A stretch of DNA of 64,000 nucleotides, from assembly GCA_002835545.1 (NCBI GenBank), contig PIZK01000029.1, positions 1 through 64,000 on the forward strand, read 5' to 3'. Source of the stretch: Alteromonadales bacterium alter-6D02 (GTDB lineage: Bacteria > Pseudomonadota > Gammaproteobacteria > Enterobacterales > Psychrobiaceae). Made by a program: the position numbers and the translations under genes. Below the pieces are notes generated by a model. That model was not told where the DNA came from. It worked only from the letters and a program-made list of their open reading frames with translations, and did not search any database. This document shows, piece after piece, positions 8,240 to 18,232 of this stretch (positions are counted from its first letter, which is position 1; every line of letters begins with the position of its first letter).

Positions 8240-9233
8240 ACAAACTACTCTCGCCGTTGTTTTCGTTGGTTTAATGGGGCTTTCGGTGCTGTTATATGCC
8301 ATTCTAGATGGTTATGACCTAGGCGTTGGAATGTTATTGCCACTGAAAAATGATAGCGAATGTGATTCGATGATTGCTTCTATCGGCCCTTTTTGGGATG
8401 CAAACGAAACATGGCTAGTCATGGCGGTAGGTTTATTACTTATAGCTTTCCCATTAGCACACAGCATTGTGTTCAAAGCACTTTATCTACCAACCTTATT
8501 ACTGTTAATTAGTTTAATTATGCGTGGAATAGCGTTCGACTTCAGAGTTAAAGCGCCATTTAGCCATAAGCCGACATGGAATTTAATGTTTAAGCTAGGT
8601 TCTTTACTGGCTGCACTCAGCCAGGGGTATATGCTCGGTATGTACATTATGGGCTTTGAGCAGTCTGTCGCCGCTGTACTATTTAGCCTACTCAGTGCCC
8701 TTGGCGTTACCGCTGCTTATTGTTTGATTGGCGCGGCATGGTTAGTGATGAAAACGGAACATACCTTACAACGAAAGGCAATAAACTGGACTAAAAAGTC
8801 ACTCATCGGCTGCTTTATTGGTGTGGTAGCGGTTTCATTCATTAACCCATTGGTGAATCCAGATGTATTTAAGACGTGGCTGAGTAATGACAATGCATGG
8901 CTGATCTTACCCTTGCCTATTTTATGCTTTGCACTCTTTGTGATTGGGTTTAGGAAAATAAAACAGCTGAGTGAGTTAACACACGATGACCATTGTTGGC
9001 AGCCGTTTGTCATTACAGTCGCTATTTTTACCTTATGTTTTTCGGGGTTAGCGATTAGTTTCTTCCCGTATATCGTGCCCGGGCAGTTGACCATTTGGCA
9101 GGCAGTAGCAGCGCCAGAAGCGCTTAACTTCATCCTCTGGGGCGCAATCATCGTTATTCCTACAATCATTGGTTACACCATCTTTTCCTATCGGGTCTTT
9201 TGGGGGAAAGTGACAGAATTGACTTACTACTAA
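8232..9233 (+). CDS. cydB: Cytochrome bd quinol oxidase subunit II
   Basis: 333 residues and about nine membrane helices. The N-terminal LYAILDGYDLGVGMLLP segment and the FWDANETWLVMAVG motif are hallmarks of CydB/CioB. It pairs with CydA in the membrane and stabilises the hemes. I place the start at 8232: this ATG overlaps the cydA stop by 8 nt, follows CAGGAG, and begins at the conserved N-terminus; the longer frame from 8166 lies inside cydA. No cydX-like small ORF was seen before the terminator. Confidence 0.93.
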   Translation: MFEQTTLAVVFVGLMGLSVLLYAILDGYDLGVGMLLPLKNDSECDSMIASIGPFWDANETWLVMAVGLLLIAFPLAHSIVFKALYLPTLLLLISLIMRGIAFDFRVKAPFSHKPTWNLMFKLGSLLAALSQGYMLGMYIMGFEQSVAAVLFSLLSALGVTAAYCLIGAAWLVMKTEHTLQRKAINWTKKSLIGCFIGVVAVSFINPLVNPDVFKTWLSNDNAWLILPLPILCFALFVIGFRKIKQLSELTHDDHCWQPFVITVAIFTLCFSGLAISFFPYIVPGQLTIWQAVAAPEALNFILWGAIIVIPTIIGYTIFSYRVFWGKVTELTYY

Positions 9234-9258
9234 CTCCAGAGCTTACTTAGTAGCAGCC

Positions 9259-9290
9259 CTTGCTCCCCCTTAGCTCGAAGGGGGAGCAAG
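9259..9290. terminator. Terminator after cydAB
   Basis: Strong 13-bp perfect stem (CTTGCTCCCCCTT / AAGGGGGAGCAAG) with a 6-nt loop, 25 bp after the cydB stop. It lies between convergent cydB and folM, so it may serve both. Confidence 0.85.
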
Positions 9291-9328
9291 GCTCATGTTT
9301 TAAGTGAATGGTGACATTTTTTAACTTA

Positions 9329-10063
9329 TTACTTTAAATGACGACCACCATCTAACTGCATATTTCTTCCAGTCATATACTCGCTAGATAGAATGAATTC
9401 AATCGCTCGAATAATCTCTTCGTAACCAGCTTCTTTAGCCAAGAGTGCCTTGTTAATCGCCTTAGCTTTGTAAGCGTTATCATCATGTTCATTAAACTTG
9501 ATTAACGCAGGAGAAATAGAATTTACCTTTACCTCTGGGGCTAGCAGTGCTGAAAACGATAACGTTAAACTGTTCATCGCCGTCTTACTGGCTGCGTACG
9601 CAATATGCTTTTTACTGCCTTTTTCAGCAACATAATCACTTAAATGGATGATATCAGCGAAGTTCCCCGCCTCATTATGGGTATTTTTTAATAGTCCCTG
9701 ACAGGCCAAGTTAATTTGATAAGGGATGCTGGCATGAATAGTCATCATCTTTAGCATAACCTGCGCAGAACTATACTCCGATGAACTGTCATGAGAGTTA
9801 TCCGGCAGCCAGTCTGACGCATTATGAATAATGGCTCGAAGCGAACTATATTGATGCTTAATCAACGCGACAAACTCATCAACTTGCGCCTGCTGGTAAA
9901 AATCGACTTGATATAAGTCTGCAGCTTGGCTTTTCAACCCATCAAGTGCTGGATATGTCGTCCGGTACGTACCCACAACATGATAGCCTTGCGCCAAAAA
10001 ATGTGTTGCTAAAGCAAGTCCTAATCGTTTACCAATACCAGTTATTAGTATCGTTTGACTCAC
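9329..10063 (-). CDS. folM: Dihydromonapterin reductase
   Basis: 244-residue short-chain dehydrogenase. The nucleotide site reads TGIGKRLG, the TGxxxRxG variant of pteridine reductases rather than the usual TGxxxGIG; the catalytic Tyr/Lys are in [12 protein letters not shown]. FolM reduces dihydromonapterin to tetrahydromonapterin with NADPH. It is the last gene of folX-folE-folM and overlaps folE by 4 nt, which strongly supports the assignment over a generic SDR. The product is the likely cofactor of a phenylalanine hydroxylase elsewhere in the genome (family knowledge). Confidence 0.9.
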   Translation of the reverse strand: MSQTILITGIGKRLGLALATHFLAQGYHVVGTYRTTYPALDGLKSQAADLYQVDFYQQAQVDEFVALIKHQYSSLRAIIHNASDWLPDNSHDSSSEYSSAQVMLKMMTIHASIPYQINLACQGLLKNTHNEAGNFADIIHLSDYVAEKGSKKHIAYAASKTAMNSLTLSFSALLAPEVKVNSISPALIKFNEHDDNAYKAKAINKALLAKEAGYEEIIRAIEFILSSEYMTGRNMQLDGGRHLK

Positions 10064-10698
10064 CTTAGAAACTCAGCGCGGGTTTGTGGATTGGTTTTAA
10101 ATATGCCACCCAATGCCGTGGTTGAGGTGGTAGAATTTACATCCATGACCCCACGTGACTTAACACAATAATGGGTGGCATTAATTGATACGGCAACATT
10201 GTCGGTCTCAGTGAGCGTTTGCACAGCCACTAAGATTTGTTGAGTTAACCGTTCTTGTACCTGTGGTCGTTGTGCAAAAAAACGCACTAAACGATTAATT
10301 TTAGACAAGCCAAGGATTTTATCCTTTGGAATATAAGCCACTTGCGCTAATCCATCAATCGTCACAAAATGATGCTCACAGGTTGAGGTTAGGCTGATAT
10401 CAGACACCTTAACCATTTCATCAACCGCCATTTTATTTTCGATGACACTGATTGACGGGAAATTATCATAGTTCAAGCCAGAGAATATTTCGTGAACATA
10501 CATTTTAGCAATACGATGAGGAGTTTCGGCTAAGCTATCATCATTAAGATCAAGCCCTAGGGTACTAACCACTTCGGTCATTAAGCCTTTAATTCGACTA
10601 TACTTCTCTTCTGGTGACATGCCAGTTGTTATTAGTGGCGTTTCAAGTCCCCTTTCAATTAATATATCGCGTACGCGTTTTGCTTCATCGTTTATCAT
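10060..10698 (-). CDS. folE: GTP cyclohydrolase I (type IA, zinc-dependent)
   Basis: 212 residues. It makes 7,8-dihydroneopterin triphosphate from GTP. Zinc ligands are visible in [12 protein letters not shown] (Cys, His) and [13 protein letters not shown] (Cys); [20 protein letters not shown] is the family signature. It overlaps folX (start side) and folM (stop side) by 4 nt each, so the three are translationally coupled. Because its product is immediately epimerised by FolX, this copy is probably committed to monapterin rather than folate; another folE or folE2 may exist elsewhere. Confidence 0.95.
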   Translation of the reverse strand: MINDEAKRVRDILIERGLETPLITTGMSPEEKYSRIKGLMTEVVSTLGLDLNDDSLAETPHRIAKMYVHEIFSGLNYDNFPSISVIENKMAVDEMVKVSDISLTSTCEHHFVTIDGLAQVAYIPKDKILGLSKINRLVRFFAQRPQVQERLTQQILVAVQTLTETDNVAVSINATHYCVKSRGVMDVNSTTSTTALGGIFKTNPQTRAEFLR

Positions 10699-11072
10699 GC
10701 TCTATCTCCTGATTCAGCTTGGTAACACAACGTTAAGGAAACAGAATCTGCAAACCTTAATGCGTGAGGTTTATCAATGGTCACTTTTGCAAAATTGACC
10801 GATGGATGATCGGCGCACAAGCCTAAAACATCACTGGTTAATCGTTCTAGCAATAAAAAGTTACCATTCTCAACATGGCTGATTATCGCCTTACATATCA
10901 TTTTATAATTTAAGGCATTTTCCACACTATCATTTAAACACATTTGATTGACTGGATAGTGAACTTCAGCATTGATAATAATATCTTGCTGCTTGCTTTT
11001 TTCTTCTTCATTAAAGCCAATAAAAGTTCTTAGTCGCAAATTCGTGATGGTGATAATGGCATTGTTATTCAT
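10695..11072 (-). CDS. folX: Dihydroneopterin triphosphate 2'-epimerase
   Basis: 125 residues of the tunnelling fold shared with FolB. The [20 protein letters not shown] start and the [14 protein letters not shown] end follow E. coli FolX closely, which separates it from FolB. It converts dihydroneopterin triphosphate to the monapterin epimer. First gene of the operon; folE begins within its last codons. Confidence 0.93.
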   Translation of the reverse strand: MNNNAIITITNLRLRTFIGFNEEEKSKQQDIIINAEVHYPVNQMCLNDSVENALNYKMICKAIISHVENGNFLLLERLTSDVLGLCADHPSVNFAKVTIDKPHALRFADSVSLTLCYQAESGDRA

Positions 11073-11195
11073 AGTCCAACCTGTTTTCTTATTTTTCTTA
11101 ACTATATACGCACAAAGATACTTTTGGGTTCAAAATAAAGTTTAACAGCTCAATAAACAAACACTTCCTAAGCTATCAAGCGCTACCAATACGCT

Positions 11196-11223
11196 AAAGG
11201 CACCGTATCAACGGTGCCTTTTT
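11196..11223. terminator. Terminator downstream of the RND operon
   Basis: 11-bp perfect stem AAAGGCACCGT / ACGGTGCCTTT with a 4-nt loop. The T-run is longer on the plus strand, but the hairpin is placed to end minus-strand transcription from the RND operon. Confidence 0.75.
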
Positions 11224-11268
11224 ACGTGACCAGCCTTATTACTAGACGGCTGAAACTGCCAACTATGA

Positions 11269-14200
11269 CTAATGCGAGCGTTGCTCCTTTTGTATATCGC
11301 GCATAACACTCACCAGTAAGGCTGGCAAAAATGTTAGCGTGAGCAATGTCGAGACTAAGATGCCACATAGCACGATAATACCAACCCCGCGATATAACTC
11401 CGTACCATCACCAGGGATAAAGACCAACGGTGCGAGGCCAAAGATAGTAGTGGCTGTTGACATTAAGATAGGCATCAAACGTTTTTCCACCGCCGCTTTA
11501 ACCGCATCGCTCACTCGTGCGCCCCGCTCCATCATATTTCGACGAGTTTGATCGACAATGAGTATCGGGTTATTGACCACTGTGCCTAGCAGAATTAAAA
11601 AGCCTAACATGGTAATCATATCAAACGGTTGATGGAAAGGAGCCATCCCTAAGTGACTCAATAAACTATTCAAGCCATTGACTCCAACCAACCCTAATAA
11701 ACCGCCAGCCATGCCTAACGGTACCGTAGCTAAGATAAACAGTGGATAGCGCCAATGGGTAAAGATAGCTACCAGTAGTAAATAACTCAGTACGATAGAA
11801 ATCACGAAGTTATTTGACAAAGACTCTTTAGTCGCTTCTAACTGATCGGCAGCACCACTGATTGAGACGTTAATCCCTTGTGCAATTCTCCCTTGTTGCC
11901 ACAGCGTCGGTAATAGCTCGGTGCGAACTAAGTGCTCTGCGGTTTCTAAAGCCGTTTCACGCGGAGGAATGATATAAACGGTCACGGTGCGGTTACCATC
12001 AACGCGGCGTAGACTGTTGCTGCTTTTTGTAACATTAAGGTCTGTTAACGCATTTAAAGGCATGACCTTGCCTGACGGCGTTAATATCGCTGCCGTGGCC
12101 AGTTGGTCAATACTTTGCTTATTTCCCGCATTACTAAACATAAAGATATCGACTTTATCATCACCTAAGATAAACTCATCAACATAAGCCCCATCGCTCA
12201 GCGCCGAAATGGCATAACCAAGCTCACGACTATCTAACCCCAACTCAGCTAAACGAGCCCAACGTGGCTTAATCTCAATAATAGGTTGATTAAGGCTAAG
12301 TGAACGGGGCTCGGAGTTTATTTGAGGGTTATCAAACACTTTTTCGGCTTGAGCATAGACTGCTTCTGCCGCTTGATATAATTCAACGATATTTGGACCC
12401 GCAATATCAATGGCTACAGCTCGTGTACCGCCATCGTTACTAGAAATAATCGAGCCGCGTGAAGAAAACGCGCGCATTTGATCATAACTTCTAAATTTAG
12501 CCGTGATTGCATCCATCATTACTTGAATGTGCTGATGCTCAACAGGCGCGCTTAGCAGCCAGATTCGCCCAGCAGAAACTGACATCGAATAATATGCTAA
12601 TGGCGGTAAGTCCGTTTTCTTTTGTTCAAAATCAGTTGGTTCAGCTTGGACATGCTTATCAAAATAGTCGCGTAGCTCTTGCCCAATCACTTTCATCTCA
12701 CTGAGGTTATAGCCTGGTGGGGCGATCATCATCGAGAATGCTTTTGGCTCTTCCCCTTCCGGTAAATACTCTGCCGCTGGCATCAATAGATAGGCAGCAC
12801 TCATAATCACTACAGAAAATGACACAACCGTGGTTATCGCTCGTTGTTTCCCCTTAATAAAGAAGTTAACAAAAGATAACCAAGCTGAAGACAGCTGAAT
12901 TTGCTGTGTGTAGCTAACTTGTGAACCTGAGATGTGCGCTAGTGCCACTGGCACGACAAAGATAGCCACCAGCATCGATGCGATAATTGCCGCAGAAATT
13001 GCAATGGCAATATCAGAATATAGCTGCCCTGCTTCTTGCTGAACAAATAAAATAGGTGCAAACACTAACACCGTGGTCGCAGTTGAAGCGAGCACTGCTG
13101 GCCAAACTTCTGTAACCCCCTCAACAGACGCTTTAAATTTGTCTAACCCGCGCTGCTTCGCCTGCATAATACTTTCAAGCACCACTATCGAGTTATCCAC
13201 GGTCATGCCAATAGCAAACGCGACCCCAGCTAATGAGATCACATTAATGGTACGGTCAAACAGCATCAAGCCTAAGAATGCGGCAATGGTACACATTGGG
13301 ATTCCTAAAATCCCAATAACGGTTGCCCGAGAAGACCGCAAGAAAAAATACATCACTAGGGTCGCTAAAAGCGCCCCTAGTGCAAGGTTAAACCATACGT
13401 TGCCAAGCGAGCTCTTCACATACTTAACATCATCGCTGGTTAGCTTCAGCTCTAACCCGTTATGCTGCAATAAGTCCTGATTAATCTGTTCAACGATTTC
13501 CAACATGCTCTCTTTGATCGCAAGAACATTGGACCCGTTTTCACGTCGCACTGACAAACTGAGTGTTCGTTCACCATCTAAATATGACAGCCCCCTTGTC
13601 TCAAAATGATCAAGCTCAACCACAGCGACATCTTTCAATCGAATATTCGCATCACCTTGACGCATGATAATGAGATCTTCAAGCTCGTTTAACTGCTCAA
13701 AACGTCCGACCATCCGGATCAGATAACGCTCTTTGCCACTTTCAATATCACCCGCCGATGCATCTTTATTCCGATTGCGAACGGCAGCCCGCACCTGACT
13801 TAGACTGATACCTCGTTGTGCTAAACGTGATGGGTCTACTTTAATTTGGATCTGCCTAGCCGCGCCGCCACTAACTCCAACTTCTGATACACCAGCAACA
13901 CTCTCCATTCTTGGGCGGATATAATCTTCGGCATAATCACGAATTAAATCGACATCCAGTTGTAACGGGTTACCGGATAAAGGTTTTAATGCAAAGTACA
14001 TAAATGCATTACTGGAGAAAGAACTCGCGAACAACCGAGGCTGGTCGACATTTTCTGGGTAATTAGGCACTTGGCTCAGCGCATTATTGACATTAATTAA
14101 AGCATCACTGACATCAACGCCAAAAGGAAATTCCAGCTCGATGGTCGCGCGCCCCATATCGGCATAAGACATCATGCGTTGTAAATTGGGCAAGCTCCGC

Positions 14201-14406
14201 AAGTAACGCTCTTGTTCGATCAGTATTTCTTTCTCAATATCTTGAGGGGTTGCTCCCGACCAGCCCGTCCTCACGGTAATCGAGCGCACTTCTAAATCAG
14301 GAATCATTTGAACAGGTATTTTCAGTGCAGCAACCACACCTAAAATACAAATAATTGAGACAATAACCGCAACTAATGTGCCGTTTTTCATCACCGCTTT
14401 GAACAT
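11269..14406 (-). CDS. RND (HAE1/AcrB-like) efflux permease
   Basis: 1045 residues, the usual length of a proton-driven RND pump. The twelve-helix pattern is clear, with the proton-relay motif GMTVDNSIVVLE in helix 4 and the second-half equivalents ILLGTVVNNPILIVDQ. The periplasmic porter segments lie between helices 1-2 and 7-8. Its first codon overlaps the stop of the adaptor gene, so they form one operon; no outer-membrane factor gene is present here. The substrate is unknown. Confidence 0.92.
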   Translation of the reverse strand: MFKAVMKNGTLVAVIVSIICILGVVAALKIPVQMIPDLEVRSITVRTGWSGATPQDIEKEILIEQERYLRSLPNLQRMMSYADMGRATIELEFPFGVDVSDALINVNNALSQVPNYPENVDQPRLFASSFSSNAFMYFALKPLSGNPLQLDVDLIRDYAEDYIRPRMESVAGVSEVGVSGGAARQIQIKVDPSRLAQRGISLSQVRAAVRNRNKDASAGDIESGKERYLIRMVGRFEQLNELEDLIIMRQGDANIRLKDVAVVELDHFETRGLSYLDGERTLSLSVRRENGSNVLAIKESMLEIVEQINQDLLQHNGLELKLTSDDVKYVKSSLGNVWFNLALGALLATLVMYFFLRSSRATVIGILGIPMCTIAAFLGLMLFDRTINVISLAGVAFAIGMTVDNSIVVLESIMQAKQRGLDKFKASVEGVTEVWPAVLASTATTVLVFAPILFVQQEAGQLYSDIAIAISAAIIASMLVAIFVVPVALAHISGSQVSYTQQIQLSSAWLSFVNFFIKGKQRAITTVVSFSVVIMSAAYLLMPAAEYLPEGEEPKAFSMMIAPPGYNLSEMKVIGQELRDYFDKHVQAEPTDFEQKKTDLPPLAYYSMSVSAGRIWLLSAPVEHQHIQVMMDAITAKFRSYDQMRAFSSRGSIISSNDGGTRAVAIDIAGPNIVELYQAAEAVYAQAEKVFDNPQINSEPRSLSLNQPIIEIKPRWARLAELGLDSRELGYAISALSDGAYVDEFILGDDKVDIFMFSNAGNKQSIDQLATAAILTPSGKVMPLNALTDLNVTKSSNSLRRVDGNRTVTVYIIPPRETALETAEHLVRTELLPTLWQQGRIAQGINVSISGAADQLEATKESLSNNFVISIVLSYLLLVAIFTHWRYPLFILATVPLGMAGGLLGLVGVNGLNSLLSHLGMAPFHQPFDMITMLGFLILLGTVVNNPILIVDQTRRNMMERGARVSDAVKAAVEKRLMPILMSTATTIFGLAPLVFIPGDGTELYRGVGIIVLCGILVSTLLTLTFLPALLVSVMRDIQKEQRSH

Positions 14407-15473
14407 TAGTTTGTACCTTTTTCTGTGACTACATCAACTGTCATGCCATCAGTTAGCAGTTCATTACCAGACACAATAACAGCCATTTGGCTTGATAGCC
14501 CTTGGACAACGACGGAATCAGTCAAACGCTCGATGACAGTTACTTTCTGTCTTAAAACAGTATTACCTCGCACACCAAATACACTAAAGCTACCATCAGG
14601 GTGACGTTTAAGAGCACTCAATGGTAATGAAACAGGCAACTGTCCCTGATAATTTAAAGAAAAGCGAGCTCTCGCTGACATCCCTGGCATAAATAAGCTA
14701 TTTTTAGGCAAGTCGATACGAGCCTTAACTGTACGACTAATATCATTAGAAACGGCGACCACTTGGGATAATACTAAAGAAAAGATTTTATTAGGGTTAA
14801 TATCGGATCTCACTTCAACTTTTAACTCAGCTTCTCGTTGCATTAAAGCAACATACTCCTGAGGCACATCAACGATTAAGCGTAAAGACTCATTAGACAC
14901 TAACTGTAAAATATTAGCTTGTGGTGATACCCACTCACCTACATCGACATTACGTTGAGCAATAATGCCGGCGAATGGTGCTTTGAGTTGATGACGCGAT
15001 AAGATCTCTTGCTGTAGCGCTAGTTCAGCTTCGGCTTCTGCTAAAAGAGCCTGCTGATTAGCTAAAGATGCCTTACGCTCTGCTAACGCCGTATTAGCGA
15101 TAACTTCTTTTTTGGCTAACTCAACGGTTTCTGCATATAGACGTTGCGACTCTTGGGTCTGGACTTTCGCTGATTGTAATGATGCTTGTGATTGCGCCAG
15201 CCTTATCCGTGCTAGCTTATTATCGAGCGTTAATAATAGTTGTCCTTGCCTTACCTGATCACCAGCTTCAACTAATAATGTCTTAACAACACCTTGCTCA
15301 AGAGTGGCTAGGTGGGCGTCCTGTGCTGCTGAGATGGTGCCACTTAATTCAAGTGCTTTAGCCATCGGCTGTTGTTCAGGATAAATAACTTTCACTTGAG
15401 TGGTCGCAGCAACGACAGTACTGTGCACACTCAAGCACATTAAAATAATAAAACTAGAAACAATAGAACGCAT
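14406..15473 (-). CDS. RND periplasmic adaptor (membrane fusion protein)
   Basis: 355 residues. A signal peptide (cleavage near VVAATTQ) is followed by a split lipoyl/barrel-sandwich domain (LEQGVVKTLLVEAGDQVRQG and LKAPFAGIIAQRNVDVGEWV), an Ala/Gln/Glu-rich alpha-hairpin between them, and a beta-barrel. It bridges the permease to an outer-membrane channel. First gene of the two-gene operon. A possible Fur box lies just upstream, suggesting iron-responsive expression. Confidence 0.92.
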   Translation of the reverse strand: MRSIVSSFIILMCLSVHSTVVAATTQVKVIYPEQQPMAKALELSGTISAAQDAHLATLEQGVVKTLLVEAGDQVRQGQLLLTLDNKLARIRLAQSQASLQSAKVQTQESQRLYAETVELAKKEVIANTALAERKASLANQQALLAEAEAELALQQEILSRHQLKAPFAGIIAQRNVDVGEWVSPQANILQLVSNESLRLIVDVPQEYVALMQREAELKVEVRSDINPNKIFSLVLSQVVAVSNDISRTVKARIDLPKNSLFMPGMSARARFSLNYQGQLPVSLPLSALKRHPDGSFSVFGVRGNTVLRQKVTVIERLTDSVVVQGLSSQMAVIVSGNELLTDGMTVDVVTEKGTN

Positions 15474-15486
15474 AACAGCCTCAAAT

Positions 15487-15508
15487 GATAATAATTATTA
15501 GTATTATC
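15487..15508. promoter_or_regulatory. Possible Fur box upstream of the RND operon
   Basis: TGATAAT-A-ATTATTA (from 15486) fits the 7-1-7 Fur pattern TGATAAT-N-ATTATCA with one mismatch, followed by GTATTATC. It lies 13 bp upstream of the adaptor start codon. AT-rich surroundings raise the chance of coincidence. Confidence 0.4.
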
Positions 15509-15742
15509 TACGATTCATTGTTGATGTCTACTTTTATAGTTAAGAATAAAAAGGAATAAAGGCTTGTCTGATATATCTCTACTTTATATCGGTTTTAAAT
15601 ACTTGTGAGATCAGCTACTAACCTATGATTCAGCGTAAGTAGCGCCAATGACTTTGGCACACCGTAATCACTCACCGTATCTTTAAAACTGACTTGTGCG
15701 ATTATGATGTGCCAATAACAACCTTTTCTGTCAGTTTAATTG

Positions 15743-17092
15743 CTAGATATCAACTTTCTGAAGTGGTGGCTGTTTACCTCGATATATATCAACGGGGGTA
15801 AGCGCTGCTTTTCCATTATTCACATTAAACTGAAAGTAATTCTCGGTGCATTCATAAGAAAACGAATTATCTTCACGAAGAATTAGTGCGCGTTTTTTTC
15901 CACCATCCACACGCGAAAATAAAGCATCGTTCTCTGGGAAGATCACCATCTTCTTGTGATCCTGAGTTAAATAGGTGCCAGTTAACTCCTTGGAATACTC
16001 TGCAATGTTAACGTCGTTTATAGGACGTGGAGAGAGTTGAATTTTCCGAGCGATCATATCTAACAAAACCTGTCCAGGGTGAACGGTATCATTATTACTA
16101 AACGCCACCCCATAAAGGTCACTTTCAGGAAAGTGAATAGACCATGTCATAAAGCCAGGAACCCAGCCTTGGTGGCTTATTGAGTGCTGGTCACGGATCG
16201 GATAAATATCAAAGCCGAAGCCATAGTTTATTTCTTCACCGGAGTTTAACTTAGCTTTAGTTGTCATTCGTTTAAAGTTTTTGACTGATACAACCTGTCC
16301 TGTTGTTATCGCTCTATGCCAACGACTCATATCCTCAAGCGTAGACGCGATAGCGCCAGAGGCATGTATCCAGCTTCGGTCTACTTTCATAGGTTTAATA
16401 AACTGGTTAGCGCCCCCCTTTGCTTCACTGTAGCCTGTGACCTGACCCGACGAGAAACCTTTTTCAATCACAAAAGAGCTATTCATTTGTAGCGGGGAAA
16501 AGATATATTTTTTCATATGATCGGCGAATGACATTCCCGATACCACTTCGATGACCTTGCCCAATAATACATAGCCGGTGTTTGAGTATTGGTAATGCTC
16601 ACCTTGCGTATTAGCGACAGGCATTTGGCTGATTGTCGTAATCACTTGCTCAAGTGAAGCGCTGCTGTCCCATTCAGCTCGAATAGCAGCGTCCGAGTTG
16701 TAATTCGGTAAGCCAGAGGTATGGCTTAACACGCTTTCGATCGTCACCGACGAGTATGCAGCAGGAAGACTAGGAATAAATTCACCAAGTGTACTCTGCA
16801 AAGAAAGTTTATCGCGTTCGATAAGTTGCAATACCGCTGCCGCAGTAAATTGTTTACTGGCCGATCCAATTTGAAACACTTGAGCCGTTTCTAATGACTG
16901 ACGCGTCTCTATATTCGCCAGACCAATAGCATCGCTGAAAACAAGCTTGTTGGATTGTTCAAGCCACACCGCAACCCCAGGTTTATCAGCATCAGCATGA
17001 CATTGCAGCATTTCCTGATAATCATTTTTTTCTTGTGCGAAAACACTGCTAACAAATAAACAACTACCGCCAAATATTATTCTTTTAATCAT
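15743..17092 (-). CDS. Secreted class-C beta-lactamase-like serine hydrolase
   Basis: 449 residues with a signal peptide (FVSSVFAQ). The penicillin-binding fold motifs are present: SASKQF (SxxK) near residue 80, YSNTGY (YxN) near 165 and HQGW (HxG, taking the place of KTG) near 315. A C-terminal beta-domain of about 100 residues follows, as in D-aminopeptidase/esterase-type members. Such proteins are peptidases or esterases more often than true beta-lactamases. Two BlaI-like operators lie 60-100 bp upstream of the start, suggesting cell-wall-responsive control. Confidence 0.85.
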   Translation of the reverse strand: MIKRIIFGGSCLFVSSVFAQEKNDYQEMLQCHADADKPGVAVWLEQSNKLVFSDAIGLANIETRQSLETAQVFQIGSASKQFTAAAVLQLIERDKLSLQSTLGEFIPSLPAAYSSVTIESVLSHTSGLPNYNSDAAIRAEWDSSASLEQVITTISQMPVANTQGEHYQYSNTGYVLLGKVIEVVSGMSFADHMKKYIFSPLQMNSSFVIEKGFSSGQVTGYSEAKGGANQFIKPMKVDRSWIHASGAIASTLEDMSRWHRAITTGQVVSVKNFKRMTTKAKLNSGEEINYGFGFDIYPIRDQHSISHQGWVPGFMTWSIHFPESDLYGVAFSNNDTVHPGQVLLDMIARKIQLSPRPINDVNIAEYSKELTGTYLTQDHKKMVIFPENDALFSRVDGGKKRALILREDNSFSYECTENYFQFNVNNGKAALTPVDIYRGKQPPLQKVDI

Positions 17093-17151
17093 TCAATAAA
17101 CACTCCAAAACAGAAACTATATACAACCAACAGCAAAAGTTGCTGCCTGAA

Positions 17152-17165
17152 ATTACAATCGTAAT
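17152..17165. promoter_or_regulatory. BlaI-like operator, promoter-proximal copy
   Basis: ATTACAATCGTAAT, an imperfect version of the site at 17180-17193, with the same flanking CC. It is spaced exactly 28 bp from that copy. Confidence 0.45.
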
Positions 17166-17179
17166 CCATACAACATTAA

Positions 17180-17193
17180 ATTACAAATGTAAT
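17180..17193. promoter_or_regulatory. BlaI-like operator, distal copy
   Basis: ATTACAAATGTAAT, a palindrome containing TACA-N2-TGTA, the core recognised by BlaI/MecI-family repressors. No blaI/blaR pair is present in the window, so the cognate regulator would be elsewhere. Confidence 0.5.
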
Positions 17194-17216
17194 CCACAAA
17201 GCGATATTTGGTTAAC

Positions 17217-17375
17217 ATGGCCACATCCCTGCACCCTAGTCAGTTTGAAACTCATCGGTTAATGAACAATATGGCGGTGCATGCGCATGAGTGGATTAAC
17301 GCAAATCCACGACAAAGAGACAGCTGGTGTGGGTATGGCAGTATGAAGGCCAGCCTCAGCGGCCAAAGGATTTGA
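17217..17375 (+). CDS. Small ORF, 52 residues, unknown
   Basis: Open from ATG to TGA, divergent from the serine hydrolase. The peptide includes HRLMNNMAVHAHEWINANP and ends SGQRI. I recognise no family and see no convincing ribosome-binding site. It may be a small gene or a relic. Confidence 0.3.
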   Translation: MATSLHPSQFETHRLMNNMAVHAHEWINANPRQRDSWCGYGSMKASLSGQRI

Positions 17376-17447
17376 GTCTAAATAAAAGGGTTCGATTTAG
17401 CTTAATGACCGAGAAGAGAAGCGCTAAATCAATCATATAAAAAATAA

Positions 17448-17469
17448 AAAGCGGCATAAATGCCGCTTT
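17448..17469 (-). terminator. Terminator after the RND relic
   Basis: 9-bp perfect stem AAAGCGGCA / TGCCGCTTT with a 4-nt loop; on the minus strand a T-rich run follows. It ends the minus-strand unit formed by the CadC-like gene and RND relic. Confidence 0.8.
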
Positions 17470-17481
17470 AAATATTGCCGT

Positions 17482-18232
17482 TTATGAACCCGTTCGCAAC
17501 TTGCTAACTAACGCTTCATCCCCTTCAATACCGTGGGGGGTTATCGGCTCTACCTGACGATAATGACGTCCTTTGGTGATCTTATCCCCGATAATTAACA
17601 GACAAGGGGTTAAAAATAACGTTAATAAGGTCGCAAAACTTAGCCCACCGGCAATGGCGCTAGATAGCTGAGTCCACCACTGAGTTGACGGTGCACCAAA
17701 GCTGATATGACGCCCAAGCAAATCGATATTCATCGCCAATACCATCGGCATTAAACCAAGTACGGTCGTCACCGCCGTTAGCAATACCGGACGTAAACGC
17801 AGGCTACCCGTGATGAGCGCAGCATTGTAGGGCGAATGTCCCTTACGGCGTAAGTCATTATAGCTATCAATTAAGACAATATTATTGTTAACCACAATGC
17901 CCGCTAGCGCGATAATACCGACACCCACCATAACTATACCAAAGGTTTGTCCGGTTACGAGCAAGCCAAGTAACACACCAGCAGTAGAGAATAAAATAGC
18001 AGATAATACTAACGTCGCTTGGTAAAAACTATTAAATTGAGTGACCAAAATAAGCGCCATTAAGAAGATGGCAATAAAGAACGCCGACCCAAGAAATGCA
18101 CCAGTTTCTTCTTGCTGCTCCTGCTCACCTTTAAACTTAAACCTGATATCCATCGGGAACTGCTCTGCTTTAAGCTTTTCACCCATTTGAATCACTAAGT
18201 CATTTAACAGATAGCTCGGTGCAGGCTCTGCT
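17482..18232 (-). pseudogene. 3' remnant of an RND efflux permease gene
   Basis: About 240-250 residues matching only the last quarter of an RND pump: the final membrane bundle with VTQFNSFYQATLVLSAILFS and the helix motif GIIALAGIVVNNNIVLID, then a short hydrophilic tail. Full-length members exceed 1000 residues, so about three quarters is missing. The RND-like frame (AEPAPSYLLNDL before the GTG at 18195) continues back to the stop codon of the upstream CadC-like gene, so the break is at about 18232. Probably a non-functional deletion product. Confidence 0.8.

Noticed and set aside
13073-13480. 135-residue plus-strand ORF inside the RND permease gene
   Set aside because: Antisense shadow of a clear, full-length permease gene.
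15743-17092. True class C beta-lactamase (resistance gene)
   Set aside because: HxG instead of KTG and a long C-terminal beta domain point to an esterase/peptidase of the same fold.
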